NCBI RefSeq assembly: GCF_001686985.1
Contig: NZ_CP015318.1
Span: 1,052,001 to 1,116,000, forward strand
Direction of reading: 5' to 3'
Length of the DNA: 64,000 bases
Source: Mesorhizobium amorphae CCNWGS0123
GTDB taxonomy: Bacteria; Pseudomonadota; Alphaproteobacteria; Rhizobiales; Rhizobiaceae
Positions within the stretch are counted from its first letter, which is position 1; each line of letters starts with the position of its first letter. The position numbers were made by a program, and so were the translations under genes. The notes under the pieces were generated by a model that was given only the letters and a program-made list of their open reading frames with translations, made no database searches and was not told the DNA's origin. Below are positions 58,621 through 64,000 of the stretch, piece by piece.

Positions 58621-59550
58621 TCACTGCCCAGCCTCGCTCTTCACCGCCCGCCTCCTCACCCCGCGTAGCGCCCGCTTCGGCTTCTTCGCACCCGTCAACT
58701 CGTGCATCGCATCCAGCTGCATCTGCTGCATCTCGGCCAGCCGCGTCCACTGGCGCGAGATGAGGTAGTCGAGCTTCTCGTGCAGGTGCCGCACTTCCAG
58801 CTCGGCCTTCAGATTGACCCGGTAGTCGTTGAACGAGCGCAGGCGGTCTTTTGCTTCCTGCCGCCTCTGGCTCATCATGATCACCGGCGCCTGGATGGCG
58901 GCAATGCAGGAGAGCAGAAGGTTGAGCAGGATGAAGGGGTAGGGGTCGAAGGCGCTTGTCGCGCCCTCGATCAGATTGATGCCGATCCACACCAGCAGCA
59001 CGCTGGCGAACGAGATCAGGAACCACCAGCTGCCGCCGAACGCGGCCATATTGTCGGAGACGCGGTCGGCGAATGACCTGTGCTCCTCGAATTCCTCCTC
59101 GCTGTTTTCGGAAATCGTGTCCTGCCTGGCGATGCTCTCCACCACCTGCCGGTCCAGCTCGGAGAATTCGCCGTGCTCCTGCTGCAGAAGCTCCTCCATG
59201 TAGCGCATCCGGTAGCGGCCGAGCTCCTCGCGGCTGATGCGCGCGCCGGTCGGCAGGTCGGGATGGTCGGCGCGGATCCGGTCGGCGAGGCTCGGGCGCA
59301 GATCGTCGATGCGCACGAGGTCGCGCTTGCGGAATTTCCGGCCTGATATCGCCGACGGTTTCTTCTTCGGCTTTACGCGCGACGCGGCTGGCCCGGGCAG
59401 AGTCGGCTCGGAATCCGGCACCTCCGGCGCTTCGAGGATCTCGTCAGCCGCCTCATGCAGGTCTTCCGGCAGGGTGGACGCCTCGAGATATTCACCGCCC
59501 GAGTGGTTCTCGTCGTCTTCTGTCTTCTGCGCCTTCGGGTCGCCGGCCAT
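58621..59550 (-). CDS. DUF1003 membrane protein
   Basis: A 309-residue protein of the DUF1003 family. An acidic, disordered N-terminal 75 residues and a basic patch (RKFRKRDLVRIDDLRP) precede a helical part, then two transmembrane helices near 185-240 (WWFLISFASVLLVWIGINLI; PFILLNLLLSCIAAIQAPVI) and the family signature MMSQRRQEAKDRLRSFNDYR. AGGAG lies before the ATG at 59550. Function unknown; often linked to metal or stress tolerance without proof. Confidence 0.85.
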   Translation of the reverse strand: MAGDPKAQKTEDDENHSGGEYLEASTLPEDLHEAADEILEAPEVPDSEPTLPGPAASRVKPKKKPSAISGRKFRKRDLVRIDDLRPSLADRIRADHPDLPTGARISREELGRYRMRYMEELLQQEHGEFSELDRQVVESIARQDTISENSEEEFEEHRSFADRVSDNMAAFGGSWWFLISFASVLLVWIGINLIEGATSAFDPYPFILLNLLLSCIAAIQAPVIMMSQRRQEAKDRLRSFNDYRVNLKAELEVRHLHEKLDYLISRQWTRLAEMQQMQLDAMHELTGAKKPKRALRGVRRRAVKSEAGQ

Positions 59551-59765
59551 GGTCAGTGCTCCTGTCTCGGCTTCCGATACGATACGCCAAGCCGGCGCGG
59601 CATATCCATCGCGACTGTGAATCTGGTGTGACCGAACAAGTTGTTGTGATTGGCGGAGGGCGCGCTTCTTTGGCGACCTCAACGTGCAATCGCGCATGGC
59701 GGCGCCGCCCCCGCTGAGAAGGTGCTGTCGCTGACCGAAATCCCGGTGCTGGTGTTCGCCAGGGT

Positions 59766-60692
59766 CTATGGAGCCGGCAAACCGGGAAGCGGCGAACCGG
59801 TCGGCTGCTGCCCTGCGAACATCAGCCGCGTCTTCGCATCCGCCACCGTCGGCGACAGGCTCCGCTGGATCAGCGCCTCGACATGGTCGTTGCGCTGGCG
59901 GGCGCTGTCGGCGCCCATCACCACGACGATCAGCTGGCGGCCGTCGGCGCTGTAGGAGGTCACGATGTTGAAGCCGGAGGCCCTGATATAGCCGGTCTTG
60001 ATGCCGTCGACGCCGCGCACCCGGCCGAGCATGTCGTTGTGGCCGCGCACCAGCCGCCCGCGGAACATGAAGTCGCTTTCGGAGAAATAGTGGAAATGCT
60101 GCGGGAAGCGGTTGCGCAGCGCCATGCCCAGCACCGCCATGTCGCGCGCGCTCGTCATCTGGCCGCCGTCGGGCAGGCCAGACGCGTTGCGGAACACGGT
60201 GCTGGTCATGCCGAGCTGGCGCGCCTTGGCCGTCATCATGGCGGCGAACTGCTCCTCTGAGCCGCCGAGATATTCGCCCACCGCCACCGCCACGTCATTG
60301 GCCGATTTGACGACGATGGCGCGGATGGCGGAATCGACGTCGATCGGCTCGCCGCGCCGGAAGCGCAGTTTTGTCGGCGGCTGCCTCGCGGCGTTGTCCG
60401 AAACCGGGATCTGCGTCTCCTTGGCTAGGCGGCCGCTCTCCAGCGCCTCGAACAGCAGATAGAGCGTCATCATCTTGGTCAGCGAGGCCGGATAGCGCTG
60501 CGCCGTCGAGTTGACCTCGAACAGTTGCTTGCCGGTCCTGGCATCGACGACGATCGCCGCATATTTCTGCGGTGCCGCCGGCACCGCCAGCACGGTCTCG
60601 GGCGGCGCCGTGGTGCAGCCGGCGACAAGCACCAGCAGCGCGAACGCGGCCATCAATTTCTGGATGAGCGGGAAGGGACGCTGGTCGGACAA
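59766..60692 (-). CDS. D-alanyl-D-alanine carboxypeptidase (S11), lipoprotein
   Basis: A 308-residue serine D,D-carboxypeptidase of peptidase family S11 (low-molecular-weight PBP) that trims peptidoglycan stem peptides. SxxK is Ser70-Leu-Thr-Lys, SxN is SAN near residue 130, and KTG is in DGIKTGYIRASG. The N-terminus has a lipobox with LVAGC (Cys26), so it is probably membrane-anchored by lipid. It lacks the long C-terminal anchor domain of DacA. Confidence 0.92.
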   Translation of the reverse strand: MSDQRPFPLIQKLMAAFALLVLVAGCTTAPPETVLAVPAAPQKYAAIVVDARTGKQLFEVNSTAQRYPASLTKMMTLYLLFEALESGRLAKETQIPVSDNAARQPPTKLRFRRGEPIDVDSAIRAIVVKSANDVAVAVGEYLGGSEEQFAAMMTAKARQLGMTSTVFRNASGLPDGGQMTSARDMAVLGMALRNRFPQHFHYFSESDFMFRGRLVRGHNDMLGRVRGVDGIKTGYIRASGFNIVTSYSADGRQLIVVVMGADSARQRNDHVEALIQRSLSPTVADAKTRLMFAGQQPTGSPLPGLPAP

Positions 60693-60932
60693 GGGCTGGA
60701 CTGTTCTGAACGCGGCTGTTGCTGAGATGCGGCGAAGCTAACGTAATGCGCCTGCCGCGTCCATTTGGTTAACACCTGCAGTGACGCATTTGCCCAGGTT
60801 TCAGAGGCTGGCAGCGCCGACTTCGGTAATTCCCCTCCCATAACCCTGCCCCGAAAACGCCCGCTTCCTCTCCTGTTTTGCTCGCGGGGCCGCGCTGCTA
60901 TTATGCGCGCGGCATTGGCTTGGGGGAACGAC

Positions 60933-62750
60933 ATGACGAGTGGAATGGAACTCGGCGCCAAGGCGCCGTCGCTTCTCAAGGCATCGCTGGGCCGTACCGG
61001 CAAGTGGGCCGGCAGCGTCGCGTTCGTCAGTGGCGCCGTTTCCGACGTGCTCAATCCGTTGGCGCCTTTCGCCGCCTATATCGCTTTGGTCGCCGCCGTC
61101 GCGGCGGTCATCATCGCGATTGCCGTCGTGCTCAAGCTGGTGCTGGCGGCCAAGGCCGTGCCGGCACTGATTTTCGCCACCAGCGCGGCGGCGGTGGCCG
61201 GCGGCGTCTACGGCCTGCAACAGCAGACCAATTCGCAAAACGGGGTGATTGCCAGCCTGGTGCCGGCGGTGGCCGAGCTGCAGCAGTCGATGGGCATCGT
61301 CGCCGAGAAGGTGGCCAAGATCGAGCAGACGGTCACGCAGACGCAGAAGACCGTCGAAGCGGTCAAACAGTCGACCGACACGGTGGCGAAGCAGACCGAG
61401 GAGATCGCCGCCAACCAGCAGCAGCAGACCGCGCAAGGTGCGGAAACGCAAAAGACGGTCGAAGCGGTCAAGCAGACCACCGACACGCTGGCCGCCGGCC
61501 AGCAGCAGCAGGTGGCGCAGGCCGAAAAGCTGCAGGCGACGACCGAGCAGATCGCCGCCTCGATCGATACAATCGCCAAGGGCTTTGCCGCCCTTGCCGC
61601 GCAGGGCGGCGCGATCGCCGATCCCAAGCGTCCCGATGAGTATTACCACAACGCCCGCGTCTACGAACTGTCGGGCGACATGCTTAATGCGCGTCGCTCC
61701 TACCTCGCCTTCGCCGGCTTCGATGTCGACGCCGTCGATCCCTACACCCGCTTTGCCACGTTGCTTCGGGTGCAGGACGGCAAGGCTGGCGCGCGCGAGG
61801 TGTTCGGCGCGCTTTCCGACAAGGGCAAGGCGCTGTCGATCAACCTGGTCCATCTCATGCAGTTCGACGATGTCCAGCGCCTTGACAAGCTCAACGCCTT
61901 CATCGCGGCCCATGCCGATTTCGCCCCGGCCTATTTCCTTTTGGCGCAGGAGTTTTCCGAGGATCGTCTCGGCAGCCAGTCGCTGTCCGACAAGCGCAGC
62001 GAAGCCCAGGCGCTGACCAAGTTCGTCGCCTACGAGAAGGATGGCGGGCTGCTCAAATATTTCGTCGACCAGAGGGAGCTTGCCGACTGGCTGGACCGCA
62101 GCCGCAGCCGGCTGGCCGCCCTTGGCGACGTGCTCGATCCTGCGCTGTTCGCCCCGACGCTGACGCCGATGCGGTCGAACCAGGGTTGGTCGATGACCAT
62201 CTCGCTGCCCGAGCCGGCAACCGCCATTTCCTGGCGCCTGGGCAATAGCGGTCCGTTCACCGACACCGGTTTCATGGCGATGAACGACCAGCGGACCGGC
62301 AAGCCGATGCCCAATCCGAGTTTTGAGCTGCCCGACAGCACCGCGGCCACCACGATCGGCATAAAGTATCTCGATCTCCGCGGCCGCGAGACCGGCCCGT
62401 TCGACATCAGCTTCGATCCCGACGCCGCCCTTCAGCAAGGCGCGAAGCAGATCCTCGACCAGTTCTGGACGTCGTGGATCGCCTTCGACGCCAGCGGCAA
62501 CCATGGCCTGGTCTATTTCTCGCAGATGCTGTCCTTCCGCTGCGCCATCAAACAGGTGCATTACGGCCTGAATGGTGCTGCGCTCGACAAGGAGATCAAG
62601 ATGCCGCCTTGCGACAAGAAGGACCCTTACGCCATCCCCTATGACTACCAGCCCTATTTCAAGGTCGCCGACAGCGTGAAGTCGATGTCGGTGCAGGTCA
62701 CCTACACCGACGGCACCAAGTCGCCGGTGCGGGAGTACAAGCGGCAGTAG
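60933..62750 (+). CDS. Coiled-coil membrane protein of unknown function
   Basis: A 605-residue protein. Two hydrophobic segments lie near residues 40-85 (FAAYIALVAAVAAVIIAIAV and LIFATSAAAVAGGVYGL), then a Gln/Thr-rich coiled coil of about 110 residues with an internal repeat (TQKTVEAVKQSTDTVAKQTE and later TQKTVEAVKQTTDTLAAGQQ), then a helical TPR-like part (ARVYELSGDMLNARRSYLAF) and a beta-rich C-terminus (WSMTISLPEPATAISWRLGN). GGGGGAACGAC precedes the ATG at 60933. Not recognised as a characterised family. Confidence 0.75.
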   Translation: MTSGMELGAKAPSLLKASLGRTGKWAGSVAFVSGAVSDVLNPLAPFAAYIALVAAVAAVIIAIAVVLKLVLAAKAVPALIFATSAAAVAGGVYGLQQQTNSQNGVIASLVPAVAELQQSMGIVAEKVAKIEQTVTQTQKTVEAVKQSTDTVAKQTEEIAANQQQQTAQGAETQKTVEAVKQTTDTLAAGQQQQVAQAEKLQATTEQIAASIDTIAKGFAALAAQGGAIADPKRPDEYYHNARVYELSGDMLNARRSYLAFAGFDVDAVDPYTRFATLLRVQDGKAGAREVFGALSDKGKALSINLVHLMQFDDVQRLDKLNAFIAAHADFAPAYFLLAQEFSEDRLGSQSLSDKRSEAQALTKFVAYEKDGGLLKYFVDQRELADWLDRSRSRLAALGDVLDPALFAPTLTPMRSNQGWSMTISLPEPATAISWRLGNSGPFTDTGFMAMNDQRTGKPMPNPSFELPDSTAATTIGIKYLDLRGRETGPFDISFDPDAALQQGAKQILDQFWTSWIAFDASGNHGLVYFSQMLSFRCAIKQVHYGLNGAALDKEIKMPPCDKKDPYAIPYDYQPYFKVADSVKSMSVQVTYTDGTKSPVREYKRQ

Positions 62751-62870
62751 GGGCGCCTACCCTCCCCACAAGGGGAAGGGTGGTGAAGTGATGCAAAATG
62801 CCTGCCCTCATGCTTGCACAACCGGCGCGGACCGGGCTTTGCTCACGCCGGGCAGAATCGGCAGGTGGAC

Positions 62871-63977
62871 ATGGACACGCTCACAATCGGCGCAAAGGGC
62901 ATTTCGGTCTCGCTCGACCTCGCGGTCGGCCACCTTGCCGACATGGCGGTCGACATCGACGGCCGCCGCCTAAACCCGTTGCACCGTGCGCCCTGGGTCG
63001 GCGCGCCGCGCGAAACGCTGCCTGAAAACCTGCCCGAGGGCACGGTGCGGCTGTCGGGCGATTTCCTCTGCGCGCCGTTTTCGCGCAGCGACGTCGAGGA
63101 GGCGCCGCTGCATGGCTGGCCGGCCAACAGTGCCTGGGATGTCGTCGAAAACAGCGCCATCGCCGATGGCTGGCGCGCCACCTTCCGGCTGCGCCGCAAG
63201 GTCATGGGTGCCGCCGTCGACAAGGTCCTGACGCTGCGCGACGGCCACCCCTTCCTCTATCAGGAACATGTCTTCTCTGGCGGCGCCGGCGCCATTTCCG
63301 TCGCCCATCATCCGATGACGGCGATGCGCGACGGCGGCAGGCTGGCCTTCTCGCCCAAGCGCTTCGCCGCCACCCCCGCCGACCCGCTGGAGCCCGATCC
63401 GGCCCGCGGCCGCTTCATGCTCGCCTACCCCGCACGTTCCGCCGACCTGGCGCGGTTTCCGACCGCCGATGGCGGCACGGCGGACCTCGGCGACTATCGC
63501 AACGATCAGCTGCGCGAGGATTTCCTCACTTTGGTCGAGGCCGATCACGGCGGGCCGGGCTGGACGGCGCTCGCCCGGCACGCCGAGCAGGATCTGGTGC
63601 TGGTGCTGAAGAACCCGGCCGAACTGCCGGTCACCATGCTGTGGTTCAGCAATGGCGGGCGCGACTATGCGCCTTGGTACGGCCGCCACCGCGGCGTGCT
63701 CGGCATCGAGGACGGCCGCGCCGCGGTCGGCCATGCCGCCTCGCTCGGCGACAACTGGCTCAAGCATGAAGGTGTGGCGACAGCCTTCGCGCTTGCCGAA
63801 GGGCGCTCGGTGTCGTTCCGCCATGTCATCGGCGCCGTGCCGATGATCGGCGGCGAGCCGCCGCGCGACATCGAAACCCTGCGCGACCGGATGCGCATCC
63901 TCGCCGCCGAAGGCACGGCGAAGGAGATTGCCTTCGACGGCGACTTCCTGCGCATCGGCCGGTCCGTCCCAGCCTGA
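62871..63977 (+). CDS. Galactose-mutarotase-like protein
   Basis: A 368-residue beta-sandwich protein that resembles the aldose-1-epimerase/galactose mutarotase-like superfamily: FLCAPFSRSDVEEAPLHGWP holds an H-G-W-P motif like that of mutarotases, with RDGHPFLYQEHVFSG and MLWFSNGGRDYAPW later. GGTGG precedes the ATG at 62871. The reaction is not proven; it may interconvert sugar anomers or bind sugar in an enzyme of this fold. Neighbours do not help. Confidence 0.75.
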   Translation: MDTLTIGAKGISVSLDLAVGHLADMAVDIDGRRLNPLHRAPWVGAPRETLPENLPEGTVRLSGDFLCAPFSRSDVEEAPLHGWPANSAWDVVENSAIADGWRATFRLRRKVMGAAVDKVLTLRDGHPFLYQEHVFSGGAGAISVAHHPMTAMRDGGRLAFSPKRFAATPADPLEPDPARGRFMLAYPARSADLARFPTADGGTADLGDYRNDQLREDFLTLVEADHGGPGWTALARHAEQDLVLVLKNPAELPVTMLWFSNGGRDYAPWYGRHRGVLGIEDGRAAVGHAASLGDNWLKHEGVATAFALAEGRSVSFRHVIGAVPMIGGEPPRDIETLRDRMRILAAEGTAKEIAFDGDFLRIGRSVPA

Positions 63978-64000
63978 GGCGCTGGCGCCAATCCCGCGTT

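Overview
The window looks like chromosome of a Mesorhizobium-type alphaproteobacterium (order Hyphomicrobiales). Grounds: high GC, the hisB/hisH/hisA and hslV/hslU neighbourhoods, a rhizobial iolY-iolR-iolC-iolD-iolE-iolB set, several periplasmic-binding-protein sugar ABC systems, DUF982, DUF1402 and DUF2585 proteins, a class III adenylate cyclase with TPRs, and short palindromic intergenic repeats. Nothing was searched against a database; family names come from recognising motifs and sequence.

Layout. 1-3.3 kb: minus-strand histidine operon (hisB, DUF2628, hisH, DUF1330, hisA, and the start of an arginase-fold gene that runs off the edge). 3.5-7.7 kb: hslV, a GNAT acetyltransferase, a DUF2585 membrane protein, hslU, and a DUF1402 protein. 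7.7-27.1 kb: a large inositol/rhizopine-like catabolic region. It has a minus-strand operon of a desaturase-type oxygenase, Rieske ferredoxin, ferredoxin reductase and a divergent PanB-fold enzyme (MocD/E/F-like). A LacI regulator follows, then an inositol-type ABC transporter, idhA, an SDR, iolY, iolR and iolCDE-(small membrane gene)-iolB. A DAHP synthase with its own leader-peptide attenuator sits inside this region. 27.2-29.8 kb: a phosphonate trio (DUF1045, phnM, phnN). 29.9-35.4 kb: a second sugar ABC system with a LacI regulator. 35.4-42.4 kb: a third sugar ABC system, a SorC-family regulator, a LacD/YihT-like aldolase and a fused ROK/P-loop double kinase. 43.5-49.0 kb: a tightly coupled surface-glycan operon (DegT aminotransferase, PhyH dioxygenase, FemAB-like acyltransferase, flippase, GT2). 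49.3-64 kb: mixed genes, including a TPR membrane protein, DUF1877, adenylate cyclase, an orphan peptide-binding protein, small proteins, tRNA-Arg(CCG), DUF1003, a D,D-carboxypeptidase, a coiled-coil membrane protein and an aldose-epimerase-like protein.

How it works together. IdhA oxidises myo-inositol to the inosose; IolE, IolD, IolB and IolC carry it on to 5-dehydro-2-deoxygluconate-6-phosphate and beyond; iolA is not in the window. Sites of the form GGAA-N6-TTYC lie at the iolC promoter and on the predicted -10 of the first ABC operon, which suggests that one regulator (IolR) controls uptake and catabolism. In the third sugar system a 30-bp element is almost identical in front of the binding-protein gene and in front of the aldolase gene, in the same orientation relative to each, so transporter and enzymes probably answer to the SorC protein together.

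Most noteworthy items: (1) a leaderless 23-residue leader ORF with Tyr-Trp-Tyr-Phe codons and mutually exclusive hairpins before the DAHP synthase; (2) the MocDEF-like oxygenase operon carrying a PanB-fold enzyme with altered active-site motifs; (3) the paired SorC element; (4) the double-kinase fusion next to a bisphosphate-type aldolase; (5) a family of terminal-inverted-repeat elements that start at stop codons; (6) a possible ~75-nt small RNA.
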